From Bosea sp. 124 (GTDB lineage: Bacteria; Pseudomonadota; Alphaproteobacteria; Rhizobiales; Beijerinckiaceae), in contig NZ_PZZM01000001.1 of assembly GCF_003046175.1 (NCBI RefSeq), forward strand, positions 682,001 to 746,000: 64,000 nt of DNA. The letters run 5' to 3'. Below, piece by piece: positions 40,171-49,121 of the stretch. Within the stretch, counting starts at the first letter, position 1. The number at the start of each line of letters is the position of its first letter. The notes below the pieces were generated by a model. The model had not been told where the DNA came from, did no database searches, and saw nothing but the letters and a program-made list of their open reading frames with translations. The position numbers and the translations under genes are program-made.

Positions 40171-41394
40171 TCAAATGATGTTCGCTTCCAGCAGCGGCCG
40201 GCCTTCGACGATGCGCTCATGGCCGAGATCGGCAAGATCGAGCGTGCGATAGGCGCCATGCAGGATGTGCTCGGCGAGCCCGCGCCCGACCGCCGGCGCC
40301 TGCTGCAGGCCATGGCCGGAGAAGCCGTTGGCGAGATAGAGCCCCCCGAGCCCGACGGCCGGGCCGATGATGGCGTTATGGTCGAGCTCGTTCATGTCAT
40401 AGGGGCCGGCCCAGGCGCGGCCCGGCCTGATCTGCTCGAAGGCCGGAATGCGATGGGCAAGCGCCGGCCAGACCGCCTCCTCGAAGAAGGCCCAGTTGAC
40501 ATCCTCGACCGAAGGTTCGGTCTCGATCCATTCCTGGTCCTGCTCCGGGCTGAGCGGGGAGCAACTGCCGATGAAGAGCTGACCGTCGCTGCCGCGCTTG
40601 CCCTCGGGCCGGCACCAGGCGCCGGTCCGGTCGATCAGCAGCGGGCAATTGTCGACCTCGCCCTTGCAGAGAAAGGAGAAGACATAACGCTTCATCGACC
40701 GCACCGGGATCGCGATGCCGGCCGTCGCCGCGAGCTTTGCACCATGCGTGCCCGAGGCGTTGACTGCCGCGCCGCAGGCGATGCGGCTGCCATCGGTCAG
40801 TTCGACGGCCACGACACGGCCGGCCTCGGCCACATAGCGGGCGATCTCGCCCTGGCGGTATTCGACGCCCAGCGAGCGGGCCTTTTTGCGAAACGCTTGC
40901 AACACGGCCCAACCGTCGAACCAGCCTTCGCCGCTGACGCCATAGGTGCCGCAGGCGATGTCCTCCGTGTTCAGCCAGGAGAATTTGCTGCGCAGCATGG
41001 GTGCAGCATAAAGCGCGATATCGGCGCCCTCGGCAGCCTGCAGCGCCTGGCTGGCGGCCAGAACCGGCGCGCCCTCCTCGCCAGCTAGATAAAGATATCC
41101 GCCCTCGTGCAGGTCGATCGTCGGGACATCGCCATCGACGGCGAGATGGCTGCCGATGTTGCGCATGAAATCGATGCCGTGCAGCGAGATGCGGATGTTC
41201 ACGGCGCTCGAATATTGCTGGCGGATCGAGGCCGCCGACAGCGCCGATGCGGCCAGCCGGTAGGTCGGATCCTTCTCGACCACGACGACCTTGCCGGTGA
41301 AGCCGGGGTCGGCTGCGAGATGGTAGGCGACGGAGGAGCCGATGGCGCCGCCCCCGCAGATGACGACGTCGGCGCTTTCGGGTGAAGACGACAT
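40171..41394 (-). CDS. FAD-dependent oxidoreductase (DAO family), possible pipecolate/D-amino acid oxidase
   Basis: A 407-residue flavoprotein. The dinucleotide-binding GGGAIGSSVAYHLA is at about residues 14-27, VVVEKDP follows as the ribose-binding acid, ASGTHGAKLA is the second FAD contact, and GLGGLYLANGFSGHGLQQAPAVG closes the site near the C-terminus, as in glycine/D-amino-acid oxidases. It is next to a LysR gene, the ALDH7-type dehydrogenase, glutaryl-CoA dehydrogenase and a CoA-transferase. In pseudomonads a flavoprotein (AmaA) oxidises pipecolate to feed such a dehydrogenase, so this is a candidate functional counterpart. Sequence alone does not prove the substrate. Confidence 0.83.
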   Translation of the reverse strand: MSSSPESADVVICGGGAIGSSVAYHLAADPGFTGKVVVVEKDPTYRLAASALSAASIRQQYSSAVNIRISLHGIDFMRNIGSHLAVDGDVPTIDLHEGGYLYLAGEEGAPVLAASQALQAAEGADIALYAAPMLRSKFSWLNTEDIACGTYGVSGEGWFDGWAVLQAFRKKARSLGVEYRQGEIARYVAEAGRVVAVELTDGSRIACGAAVNASGTHGAKLAATAGIAIPVRSMKRYVFSFLCKGEVDNCPLLIDRTGAWCRPEGKRGSDGQLFIGSCSPLSPEQDQEWIETEPSVEDVNWAFFEEAVWPALAHRIPAFEQIRPGRAWAGPYDMNELDHNAIIGPAVGLGGLYLANGFSGHGLQQAPAVGRGLAEHILHGAYRTLDLADLGHERIVEGRPLLEANII

Positions 41395-41483
41395 GGCGGG
41401 TCCGATGGCGTGAGCCGGGCGCAGACCGCACGGCGGTTAGTGAACTCCGCGCATGAATGGCGCGCCTGAGGGCGCTTGTCGAG

Positions 41484-42398
41484 TCAGCTTGCCGCGGCGC
41501 ACTCGCCCAGCAGCCAGTCACGAAAGGCGATCACAGCGGGAAGCTCGGCGCGCGTCTCCGGATAGACCAGATAATAGCCTTCCGAGCCGGTCAGCGGCCG
41601 GTCGAACGGGATCACCAGCGAACCGGAGCGCAACTCCTCCTCGATCAGGAAGCGCGGCACGATGGCGAGGCCAAGGCCTGCGACAGCCGCTTGCGAGACC
41701 ATGGCGAACTGCTCGAAGCGCGGCCCCATCAAGGCGCGCTGCGGCGGCAGGCCCTGCTGTTCCAGCCAGTCGGCCCAGGCGCGTGGGCGTGTCGACTGCT
41801 GCAAGAGCGGCGCACGCAGCATGTCGGCGGGGTCGCTCATGCCGAGGCGGGCGACGAGCGAGGGGGCGGCCACAGGCACGATCTCCTCGCCCATCAGCCG
41901 GTGCAGCCGCGACCCGGCCCAGACCGGATCACCAAAATGGATCGCGGCGTCGAGTTGCTCGCGGCCGAAGTCGAAGGGCACGAGTTTGGTGGTGAAATTG
42001 ATGGTGATGCCGGGATGAGCCTCGGTGAAACGCGGCAGACGCGGGATCAGCCAGCGTGTTCCGAAGGTGGGCAGGATGGCCAGATTGAGCACGCCCGCGG
42101 CGCCCCGGAAAGCCATGGTCGAGACCGTCGCCGCCGCCAGCCGCGAGAGCCCGTCGCGGATGTCGGCCGCATAGGCGGCGCCAGCCGGTGTCAGGCTGAC
42201 GCGCTGCCTGACGCGCTGGAACAGGCCGACGCCCAGCACCTTCTCGAGATGCGCCACCTGCCGGCTGACCGCGCCTTGAGTCAGGTTGAGTTCCTCGGCC
42301 GCACGCGTGAAACTGCCATGGCGCGCCGCCGCCTCGAAGGCTGCCAGCGCCGACAGGGACGGAACCGAAAGACGGCCGGGAACGATCTCGAAATCCAT
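41484..42398 (-). CDS. LysR family transcriptional regulator (GcvA-like)
   Basis: A 304-residue regulator. The helix-turn-helix spans about residues 21-48 (FEAAARHGSFTRAAEELNLT). The effector domain begins near 95 with GVLNLAILPTFGTRWLIPRL, as in GcvA/AmpR-type LysR proteins. It is divergent from the semialdehyde dehydrogenase gene and upstream of the FAD oxidase on the same strand; the inverted repeat at 42405-42424 is 7 bases before its start. It probably controls this lysine-type degradation cluster. Confidence 0.9.
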   Translation of the reverse strand: MDFEIVPGRLSVPSLSALAAFEAAARHGSFTRAAEELNLTQGAVSRQVAHLEKVLGVGLFQRVRQRVSLTPAGAAYAADIRDGLSRLAAATVSTMAFRGAAGVLNLAILPTFGTRWLIPRLPRFTEAHPGITINFTTKLVPFDFGREQLDAAIHFGDPVWAGSRLHRLMGEEIVPVAAPSLVARLGMSDPADMLRAPLLQQSTRPRAWADWLEQQGLPPQRALMGPRFEQFAMVSQAAVAGLGLAIVPRFLIEEELRSGSLVIPFDRPLTGSEGYYLVYPETRAELPAVIAFRDWLLGECAAAS

Positions 42399-42404
42399 GA
42401 TTTA

Positions 42405-42424
42405 TTCTCATCAAGTCGTGAGAA
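42405..42424. promoter_or_regulatory. Inverted repeat, possible LysR operator
   Basis: Arms TTCTCA (42405-42410) and TGAGAA (42419-42424) with an 8-base spacer lie directly upstream of the LysR gene in the divergent gap with the dehydrogenase gene. The geometry is typical of LysR-type autoregulatory sites. Confidence 0.5.
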
Positions 42425-42497
42425 CATATCGGTTGCCGGGACAGGGCGGAAGGGGGCATTGTCCGGGCTCGATCTGGATGGCTCAAATCCATCCGAG

Positions 42498-42543
42498 CCC
42501 TCATCCTGCAACGCGGACTTGAGTCGGCGCTTCAGGATGAGGG
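42498..42543. repeat. REP-like hairpin repeat
   Basis: Arms CCCTCATCCT (42498-42507) and AGGATGAGGG (42534-42543) are identical to those of the element at 12197-12241. A short T-run follows on the plus strand (CTTTT at 42544-42548), so it could also act as a weak terminator. It lies 35 bases before the dehydrogenase start. Confidence 0.7.
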
Positions 42544-42577
42544 CTTTTGTCTCATCGAAGAAACGTCAGGTTCCGTC

Positions 42578-44098
42578 ATGATCTCTCCCCTGCCCAAGGA
42601 TGCGCTCGCGCTGCTCAAGCGCCTCGGCGTCAGCGACGCCGTCTTCGCCGCGAAGGGCCTGACCGCCCATTCGCCGATCACGGCTGAGATCGTCGCGACC
42701 CTGAAGGAGACCAGCCCGGCCGAGGCAGAGGCCGCGATCGGCCGCGCACAGGCTGCCTTCCTCGCCTGGCGCAAGGTGCCGGCCCCGCGCCGTGGCGAGT
42801 TCGTGCGCCTGCTTGGCGAGGAGCTGCGCGCCGCCAAGACCGATCTCGGCCTGCTGGTGACGCTCGAAGCCGGCAAGGTCGTTTCCGAGGGCCTCGGTGA
42901 GGTCCAGGAGATGATCGACATCTGCGACTTCGCGGTCGGCCTGTCGCGCCAGCTCTATGGCCTGACCATCGCGACCGAACGCCCCAACCACCGCATGATG
43001 GAAACCTGGCATCCGCTTGGCGTCTGCGGCGTCATCTCGGCCTTCAACTTCCCCGTCGCGGTCTGGTGCTGGAATGCGGCACTCGCCTTCGTCTGCGGCG
43101 ACGCCGTGGTCTGGAAGCCGTCCGAGAAGACCCCGCTGACCGGCATCGCCGTGCAGGCCATCGTCGAGAAGGCGATGAAGCGCTTCGGCCCCGAGGCGCC
43201 GGCCGGCCTCTCGGAGATCCTGATCGGCGGCCGCGAGATCGGCGACATCCTCGTTTCGGACCATCGCGTCCCGGTCGTCTCGGCGACGGGCTCGACCCGG
43301 ATGGGCAAGGAGGTCGGCCAGAAGCTCGCTTCCCGATTCGCCCGCGCCATCCTCGAACTCGGCGGCAACAACGCTGCGATCGTCGCGCCCTCAGCAGATC
43401 TCGACCTCGCGCTGCGCGGCATCGCCTTTGCGGCGATGGGCACCGCCGGCCAGCGCTGCACGACGCTGCGCCGCCTGATCGTGCACGAGAGCGTCTATGA
43501 CGCGCTCGTGCCGAAGCTGATCAAGGTCTACGGCTCGGTGAAGATCGGCGATCCGCGCGAGGCCGGTGTGCTGGTCGGCCCGCTGGTCGACGAGGCCGCT
43601 TTCAAGGGCATGCAGGCCGCGCTCGCCGAAGCGAAAGCAGCCGGCGGCACCGTGCATGGCGGAGAGCAAGTGAAGGTCGGCGCGGGCGGCTTCTATGTCC
43701 GGCCGGCCATCGTCGAGATGCCGTCGCAGACCGGCCCGGTCGAGCGCGAGACCTTCGCGCCGATCCTCTATGTGATGAAGTACAAGACCCTGGCCGAGGC
43801 GATCGCGATCCAGAACGCCGTCGGCGCCGGGCTGTCCTCCTCGATCTTCACGCTCGACATGCGCGAGGCCGAGATCTTCGTCTCGGGCGAGGGTTCGGAT
43901 TGCGGCATCGCCAACGTCAATATCGGCCCGTCGGGCGCCGAGATCGGCGGCGCGTTCGGCGGCGAGAAGGAAACCGGCGGCGGCCGCGAGGCCGGCTCGG
44001 ATGCGTGGAAAGCCTATATGCGCCGCGCTACGAATACGCTCAACTACGGCACGACATTGCCGCTGGCGCAGGGCGTCAGCTTCGATGTGGATGCGTGA
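42578..44098 (+). CDS. amaB: ALDH7-type aldehyde dehydrogenase (2-aminoadipate semialdehyde/piperideine-6-carboxylate)
   Basis: A 506-residue NAD(P)-dependent aldehyde dehydrogenase. The active site is Glu260 (AILELGGNN) and Cys294 (AGQRCTTLRRL). The C-terminal motif FGGEKETGGGREAGSDAWK with MRRATNTLNYG is a hallmark of the ALDH7/AmaB group, which oxidises 2-aminoadipate 6-semialdehyde (in equilibrium with piperideine-6-carboxylate) to 2-aminoadipate. The neighbours glutaryl-CoA dehydrogenase, CoA-transferase and an FAD oxidase support a role in lysine or pipecolate degradation. The start codon at 42578 has only a weak upstream ribosome site. Confidence 0.9.
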   Translation: MISPLPKDALALLKRLGVSDAVFAAKGLTAHSPITAEIVATLKETSPAEAEAAIGRAQAAFLAWRKVPAPRRGEFVRLLGEELRAAKTDLGLLVTLEAGKVVSEGLGEVQEMIDICDFAVGLSRQLYGLTIATERPNHRMMETWHPLGVCGVISAFNFPVAVWCWNAALAFVCGDAVVWKPSEKTPLTGIAVQAIVEKAMKRFGPEAPAGLSEILIGGREIGDILVSDHRVPVVSATGSTRMGKEVGQKLASRFARAILELGGNNAAIVAPSADLDLALRGIAFAAMGTAGQRCTTLRRLIVHESVYDALVPKLIKVYGSVKIGDPREAGVLVGPLVDEAAFKGMQAALAEAKAAGGTVHGGEQVKVGAGGFYVRPAIVEMPSQTGPVERETFAPILYVMKYKTLAEAIAIQNAVGAGLSSSIFTLDMREAEIFVSGEGSDCGIANVNIGPSGAEIGGAFGGEKETGGGREAGSDAWKAYMRRATNTLNYGTTLPLAQGVSFDVDA

Positions 44099-44106
44099 TA
44101 CAGGCC

Positions 44107-44186
44107 GTTATGGTCGGGCCTGCCCCGGCCATCTCGTGACCAGCTAGCTGGCCGCGAGATTCTCGGGACAAGCCCGGGAATGACGC
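44107..44186. repeat. REP/BIME-like palindromic element
   Basis: The two ends are inverted (GTTATGGTCGGGCCTGCCCC at the left; TCGGGACAAGCCCGGGAATGACG at the right, described by its halves GGGACAAGCCC and GGGAATGAC), with a central GCTAGC-type palindrome. It lies between the dehydrogenase and glutaryl-CoA dehydrogenase genes, which run the same way. Confidence 0.65.
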
Positions 44187-44237
44187 CTTACGATCGCGCG
44201 ATGCGCGGTTGAACGAGACGAGGGAAGGATCAGAGCC

Positions 44238-45455
44238 ATGGCAGAAGCCGCCCGCAGCCACAGCGCCAGCCACAAGCTGACTGAGTTCACCTGGGACGAC
44301 GCCTTCCTGCTCGACGAGCAGCTCAGCGAGGATGAGCGGCTGATCCGCGACACGGCCCGCGCCTATGCGCAGGAAAAGCTGCAGCCGCGCGTTTCGGAAG
44401 CCTATCTCGATGAGAAGACCGACCGCTCGATCTTCAACGAGATGGGCGAGCTCGGGCTGCTAGGCGTCACCGTCCCCGAGGATTATGGCTGCGCCGGCGC
44501 CAACTACGTCTCCTATGGGCTGGTCGCCCGCGAGGTCGAGCGGGTGGATTCCGGCTATCGCTCGATGATGTCCGTGCAGTCCTCGCTGGTGATGTATCCG
44601 ATCTACGCCTATGGCGACGAGAGCCAGCGCAAGAAGTATCTGCCGAAGCTTGGCTCGGGCGAATGGGTCGGTTGCTTCGGCCTGACCGAGCCCGATGCCG
44701 GCTCCGATCCCGCCGGCATGAAGACCCGCGCCGAGAAGGTCGCTGACGGGTACCGCCTGACCGGCTCGAAGATGTGGATCTCGAACTCGCCGATCGCCGA
44801 CGTCTTCGTCGTCTGGGCGAAGTCGGCCGCGCATGACAACCAGATTCGCGGCTTCATCCTCGAAAAGGGCATGAAGGGCCTCTCCGCGCCGAAGATCGGG
44901 GGCAAGCTCTCGTTGCGCGCCTCGATCACCGGCGAGGTCGTCATGGACGGCGTCATCGTTCCCGAGGAGAACCTGCTGCCGAACGTCTCGGGGCTGAAGG
45001 GGCCGTTCGGCTGCCTCAACCGCGCCCGCTACGGCATCTCCTGGGGTGTGATGGGCGCCGCCGAGGACTGCTTCCACCGGGCGCGCCAATATGGGCTCGA
45101 CCGCAAGCAGTTCAACAAGCCCCTCGCCCAGACGCAGCTCTACCAGAAGAAGCTGGCGGACATGCTGACCGAGATCACGCTCGGCCTGCAGGGCTCGCTT
45201 CGCGTCGGGCGCCTGCTCGACGATGGCAAGATGGCGCCGGAGATGATCTCGCTCGTCAAGCGCAACAATTGCGGCAAGGCGCTCGACATCGCCCGCCAGG
45301 CCCGCGACATGCACGGCGGCAACGGCATCTCGATCGAGTATCATGTGATGCGCCATGCCGCGAACCTCGAGACGGTGAACACCTATGAGGGCACGCATGA
45401 CGTCCATGCTCTGATCCTCGGCCGGGCCGTCACCGGGCTGCAGGCGTTCTTCTGA
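44238..45455 (+). CDS. gcdH: Glutaryl-CoA dehydrogenase
   Basis: A 405-residue acyl-CoA dehydrogenase that oxidises and decarboxylates glutaryl-CoA to crotonyl-CoA. The full-length match includes [18 protein letters not shown] (about 105-122, with the arginine that contacts the glutaryl carboxylate), [14 protein letters not shown], and the catalytic base Glu384 in [10 protein letters not shown]. These patterns separate GcdH from ordinary acyl-CoA dehydrogenases. GGAAGGA precedes the start. It follows the amaB-like gene across a REP element and precedes the CoA-transferase. Confidence 0.95.
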   Translation: MAEAARSHSASHKLTEFTWDDAFLLDEQLSEDERLIRDTARAYAQEKLQPRVSEAYLDEKTDRSIFNEMGELGLLGVTVPEDYGCAGANYVSYGLVAREVERVDSGYRSMMSVQSSLVMYPIYAYGDESQRKKYLPKLGSGEWVGCFGLTEPDAGSDPAGMKTRAEKVADGYRLTGSKMWISNSPIADVFVVWAKSAAHDNQIRGFILEKGMKGLSAPKIGGKLSLRASITGEVVMDGVIVPEENLLPNVSGLKGPFGCLNRARYGISWGVMGAAEDCFHRARQYGLDRKQFNKPLAQTQLYQKKLADMLTEITLGLQGSLRVGRLLDDGKMAPEMISLVKRNNCGKALDIARQARDMHGGNGISIEYHVMRHAANLETVNTYEGTHDVHALILGRAVTGLQAFF

Positions 45456-45467
45456 GCCTCAGCCTCT

Positions 45468-45549
45468 CCGTCATGCCCGGGCTCGACCCGGGCATCTCGT
45501 CCCGAGCGAATTTCCCCTGAGATGGTCGGGTCAAGCCCGACCATGACGG
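45468..45549. repeat. REP/BIME-like palindromic element
   Basis: The left unit CCGTCATGCCCGGGCTCGAC and the right unit GGTCGGGTCAAGCCCGACC-ATGACGG are inverted, each with its own small hairpin. It occupies the gap between gcdH and the CoA-transferase gene. Confidence 0.72.
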
Positions 45550-45573
45550 CGGTGTCCAAGCCGGAATGACCGC

Positions 45574-46752
45574 ATGATCACCCCTCCCCTTGCCGGCCTG
45601 CGCGTCCTCGAACTCGCGCGCATCCTCGCCGGTCCCTGGATCGGGCAGTTGCTGGCCGATCTCGGCGCCGATGTCGTCAAGGTCGAGGCGCCGGAAGGCG
45701 ACGACACGCGCAAATGGGGGCCGCCCTTCGTCGAAGGTATCGACGGCGAAAACCTGTCGGCCGCCTATTTTCACTCCGCCAATCGGGGAAAGCGCTCGAT
45801 CACGGCCGATTTTCGCACGCCCGAAGGCCAGGCGCTGGTGCGCCGTCTCGCTGCCCATGCCGATGTCGTGGTCGAGAATTTCAAGGTCGGGGGCTTGCAG
45901 AAATACGGGCTCGACGCCGCCTCGCTGCGCGCCGAATTCCCACGGCTGATCTATTGCTCGGTCACTGGCTTCGGCCAGACCGGCCCCTACGCGCCGCGCG
46001 CCGGTTACGACTTCCTCGTCCAGGGGATGGGCGGGCCGATGTCGGTCACCGGCGAACCGACCGGCGCACCGATGAAGGCGGGCTATGCCGTCGCCGACAT
46101 CTATACCGGCCTTTACGCCTCGGTCGGCATCCTCTCGGCTCTGCGCCGACGCGATGCCACCGGCGAGGGCGCGAGCCTCGACATGGCGCTTCTCGATGCG
46201 CAGGTCGCCGTGCTCGGCAATCAGGCGATGAACTATCTCGTTTCGGGCAATCCGCCACCGCGGCTGGGCAACGCCCATCCCAATATCGTGCCCTACGACG
46301 TCTTCCCGGTCGCGGACGGGCACATCATCATCGCGACCGGCAACGACGGGCAGTGGCGCAAGCTCTGCGAGGTGCTGGGCGAGACCACGCTGGCGGACGA
46401 CCCGGACTATCTCGACAACCGCTCGCGGGTGAAGAACCGCGTCGCGCTGACCGAGCGCCTGCACCTGCTCTGCCAGCGCTACCTCAAGGCCGATCTGCTG
46501 GCCGCGCTCGAAAAGGTCGGCGTGCCGGCCGGGCCGATCAACGGCGTCGACGATGTCTTTGCCGATCCGCAGGTGCTGGCGCGCGGCATCCGGGTCGATC
46601 TGGCAAGCGATGCCGCCAAGGCCGGCGCCATACCGACCGTTGCCTCGCCGATCGTGATGGACGGGGTCCGGCAGGTCTCGCCGCGTCCAAGCCCGCGCCT
46701 CGGCGAGCATGAGAACGAGATCCTGAACGATCCGGCCTGGGGAGGCGGCTGA
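45574..46752 (+). CDS. Class III CoA-transferase (CaiB/BaiF), probable glutarate CoA-transferase
   Basis: A 392-residue family III CoA-transferase. N-terminal LAGLRVLELARILAGPWIGQ, ANRGKRSITADFRTPEG (about 70-86) and the likely catalytic Asp175 in AVADIYTGLYASVGIL fit the family. Directly after gcdH it is likely to form glutaryl-CoA from glutarate with succinyl-CoA as donor, as for human SUGCT, but neither donor nor acceptor is proven. It ends 10 bases before the convergent toxin gene. Confidence 0.87.
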   Translation: MITPPLAGLRVLELARILAGPWIGQLLADLGADVVKVEAPEGDDTRKWGPPFVEGIDGENLSAAYFHSANRGKRSITADFRTPEGQALVRRLAAHADVVVENFKVGGLQKYGLDAASLRAEFPRLIYCSVTGFGQTGPYAPRAGYDFLVQGMGGPMSVTGEPTGAPMKAGYAVADIYTGLYASVGILSALRRRDATGEGASLDMALLDAQVAVLGNQAMNYLVSGNPPPRLGNAHPNIVPYDVFPVADGHIIIATGNDGQWRKLCEVLGETTLADDPDYLDNRSRVKNRVALTERLHLLCQRYLKADLLAALEKVGVPAGPINGVDDVFADPQVLARGIRVDLASDAAKAGAIPTVASPIVMDGVRQVSPRPSPRLGEHENEILNDPAWGGG

Positions 46753-46761
46753 ATGGCCCAC

Positions 46762-47145
46762 TCACCAGAGACGACGGGCGCCGAGCGCGTCGAAAGCGAC
46801 GTCGGAAGAGACGAGTGTCAAATCCTCGATAATCGCTTGAGCAGCGAGCATCCGGTCGATGGGGTCGCGCGGCTCGGCGTTGATCGAACCTGCGAAGAGC
46901 CCGTGCTTATGCGACAGCGGGAGCAGGGCAAAACCTTCGTCCGCGCATCGGCTATCGAACTCCTCGACCAGCAATCGTGCTTCATCGAGCTTTCCGATCC
47001 GGAGCTTTGTCGACAACTCCATGGCCGTGATCGCGCTGACAAAGACCGTCTCGGCATCGCGAATGCCTTCTCGAGCAATCCGGCTCAACCGAACGCTGTC
47101 ATTCACCCACCAGATCAGCACCGACGTATCGAGCAAAAGTCTCAA
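46762..47145 (-). CDS. vapC: PIN-domain toxin (VapC-like endoribonuclease)
   Basis: A 127-residue PIN-domain nuclease. All four acidic residues of the metal site are present: Asp6 (LLLDTSVLIWW), Glu43 (ITAMELSTKL), Asp97 (RDPIDRMLAAQA) and Asp115 (LVSSDVAF), so it is probably active. The start overlaps the antitoxin stop by four bases (ATGA, 47142-47145). The base composition looks less GC-rich than the neighbours, compatible with recent arrival. Substrate RNA is not predictable. Confidence 0.9.
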   Translation of the reverse strand: MRLLLDTSVLIWWVNDSVRLSRIAREGIRDAETVFVSAITAMELSTKLRIGKLDEARLLVEEFDSRCADEGFALLPLSHKHGLFAGSINAEPRDPIDRMLAAQAIIEDLTLVSSDVAFDALGARRLW

Positions 47146-47384
47146 TCGTCGCGACCTTCACAAAGCCGCAGCTCCTCCTCCGGGAGCGGCTCGAAGAACT
47201 CAGGCCCGATATCGATCAGCCCCTTCATGCGCCCCGGCTTGCGCTCCGGCTGTTTCTGCTCGATCGGCACGAGCCGTGCGATCGGCTTGTCGCGCCGCGA
47301 AATCACGACCTCACCGCCCTTCTCGACCTCTTCGAGCAGGCGTGACAGATGGGTCTTGGCCTCATGGATGGTGACGCGCGTCAT
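47142..47384 (-). CDS. Phd/YefM family antitoxin
   Basis: An 80-residue DNA-binding antitoxin. The N-terminal MTRVTIHEAKTHLSRLLEEV and VVISRRDKPIARLVPI match the Phd/YefM fold, and the acidic C-terminus (FFEPLPEEELRLCEGRDD) would wrap the toxin. The start at 47384 is preceded by GGAGG; a start at 47417 would add 11 residues with no good ribosome site. The toxin-antitoxin order and ATGA overlap indicate one mRNA. It probably represses its own promoter through the palindrome at 47416-47429. Confidence 0.88.
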   Translation of the reverse strand: MTRVTIHEAKTHLSRLLEEVEKGGEVVISRRDKPIARLVPIEQKQPERKPGRMKGLIDIGPEFFEPLPEEELRLCEGRDD

Positions 47385-47415
47385 GGCGGCCTCCGGCTCA
47401 TCATTCGACATGACC

Positions 47416-47445
47416 AACTTAGCTAAGTTTCACGGACAGGGTCAA
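47416..47445 (-). promoter_or_regulatory. Toxin-antitoxin promoter and autoregulatory palindrome
   Basis: AACTTAGCTAAGTT (47416-47429) is a perfect 14-bp palindrome. On the minus strand TTGACC (complement of 47440-47445) and CTAAGT (complement of 47417-47422) have 17-bp spacing, so the palindrome overlaps the -10. The -35 touches the ATG of the ThDP gene that starts at 47445 in the other direction. Confidence 0.65.
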
Positions 47446-49121
47446 TGACGGCATCAATGCGCACCGGCGGACAAATCCTCGTCGACCAACTCATCCTGCA
47501 TGGCGCGACCGACGCCTTCTGCGTGCCGGGCGAGAGCTATCTCGCCGTGCTCGACGCACTGCACGACGCCAGCATGAAGGTGACCATCTGCCGGGCCGAG
47601 GGCGGCGCCTGCATGATGGCCGAGGCTGCCGGCAAGCTCACCGGCAAGCCCGGCATCTGCTTCGTGACACGCGGCCCCGGCGCCACCAACGCCTCGCCCG
47701 GCGTCCATATCGCCGACCAGGATTCGACGCCGCTGATCCTCTTCGTCGGGCAGATCGAACGCGGCATGCGCGAACGCGAGGCCTTCCAGGAACTCGACTA
47801 CCGCGCCGTCTTCGGCACCATGACGAAATGGGCGACCGAGATCGACGATGCCGCGCGCATCCCCGAGATCATCAGCCGCGCCTTCCATGTCGCGACCGCA
47901 GGCCGGCCGGGTCCGGTCGTGATCGCGCTGCCGGAGGACGTACTCACCGACCTCGCCGATGTCGCCGACGCCGAGCCCTATCAGGTCACAGAGACCCACC
48001 CCTCGCTGCTGCAGACCATCGACCTGCAGAAACGGCTCTGGGCGGCGAAGGCGCCGGTTGCGATCCTCGGCGGCTCGCGCTGGGACCCGCAGGCGATCGC
48101 GCGCTTCACCCGCTTCGCCGAGCGCTTCGACATGCCGGTGGCGGTGTCCTTCCGCCGGCAGATGCTGTTCCCGGCCGACCATCCGAACTTCGCCGGCGAT
48201 CTCGGCATCGGCCCGAATCCGAAGCTGCTGAAGCGCATCCAGGACAGCGACCTCGTCTTGCTCGTCGGCGGCAGGCTTTCGGAAATGCCGAGCCAGTCCT
48301 ACACGCTGTTCGGCATCCCCAATCCGGGCCGGCCGCTGGTGCATGTCCATCCCGATGCCGAGGAACTCGGCCGGGTCTACCGGCCTTCGCTCGCGATCAA
48401 CGCCTCGCCGACCGCCTTCTGCGCCGCGCTCGAGACCGTGCATCCGCCGCAGGACATCCCCTGGGCCGGCGCTGCCGCCGAGGCGCATGAGAGCTATCTC
48501 GGCTGGAGCGGCCAGCCGGCCCCGGTCGCGGGCGATTTCCATCCCGGCGAGATGGTGACGTGGTTGCGCCGGCATCTGCCCGAGGACGCCATCATGTGCA
48601 ACGGTGCCGGCAATTACGCGACCTGGGTGCACCGCTTCCACCGCTTCAACACCTTCGCGACCCAGCTCGCGCCGACCTCCGGCTCGATGGGCTATGGTGT
48701 GCCGGCGGCGATCGGCGCCAAGCGGCTGTTTCCGGAGCGGACCGTGATCGCCTTTGCCGGCGATGGCTGCTTCCTGATGAACGGACAGGATTTTGCCACC
48801 GCCGTGCAATACGACCTCGCCGTGATTGTCATCGTGGTCGACAACGGCATGTACGGCACGATTCGCATGCATCAGGAGAGGCACTACCCCGGTCGCGTTT
48901 CGGCGACGACGCTCAAGAACCCCGATTTCGCCGCCTATGCGAAGGCGTTCGGCGGGCATGGCGAGCGTGTCGAGACGACCGCTGCGTTCGGCCCCGCCTT
49001 CGAGCGCGCGGTCGCTTCGGGCAAGCCCGCGATCATCCACTGCCTGCTCGATCCGGAGGCGATCACGCCGGCAAAATCTCTGTCGACGATCAGGGCGGAA
49101 GCGCTGGCAGCGAAGGGCTGA
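47445..49121 (+). CDS. ThDP-dependent enzyme, acetolactate synthase-like
   Basis: A 558-residue thiamine-diphosphate enzyme with the three domains of the acetolactate synthase/pyruvate oxidase family. The N-terminal Glu of the activator site lies in ICRAEGGACMMAEAAGK (Glu at about residue 51), and the ThDP-binding motif GDGCFLMNGQDFATAVQYDLAVIVIVVDN is at about 443-471 (key residues GDG and N at the end). No regulatory-subunit gene is nearby, so it need not be an isoleucine-valine enzyme. Its role in or next to the lysine-type cluster is unknown; a 2-oxoacid decarboxylase or carboligase is possible. The start codon could also be the ATG at 47457. Confidence 0.82.
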   Translation: MTASMRTGGQILVDQLILHGATDAFCVPGESYLAVLDALHDASMKVTICRAEGGACMMAEAAGKLTGKPGICFVTRGPGATNASPGVHIADQDSTPLILFVGQIERGMREREAFQELDYRAVFGTMTKWATEIDDAARIPEIISRAFHVATAGRPGPVVIALPEDVLTDLADVADAEPYQVTETHPSLLQTIDLQKRLWAAKAPVAILGGSRWDPQAIARFTRFAERFDMPVAVSFRRQMLFPADHPNFAGDLGIGPNPKLLKRIQDSDLVLLVGGRLSEMPSQSYTLFGIPNPGRPLVHVHPDAEELGRVYRPSLAINASPTAFCAALETVHPPQDIPWAGAAAEAHESYLGWSGQPAPVAGDFHPGEMVTWLRRHLPEDAIMCNGAGNYATWVHRFHRFNTFATQLAPTSGSMGYGVPAAIGAKRLFPERTVIAFAGDGCFLMNGQDFATAVQYDLAVIVIVVDNGMYGTIRMHQERHYPGRVSATTLKNPDFAAYAKAFGGHGERVETTAAFGPAFERAVASGKPAIIHCLLDPEAITPAKSLSTIRAEALAAKG

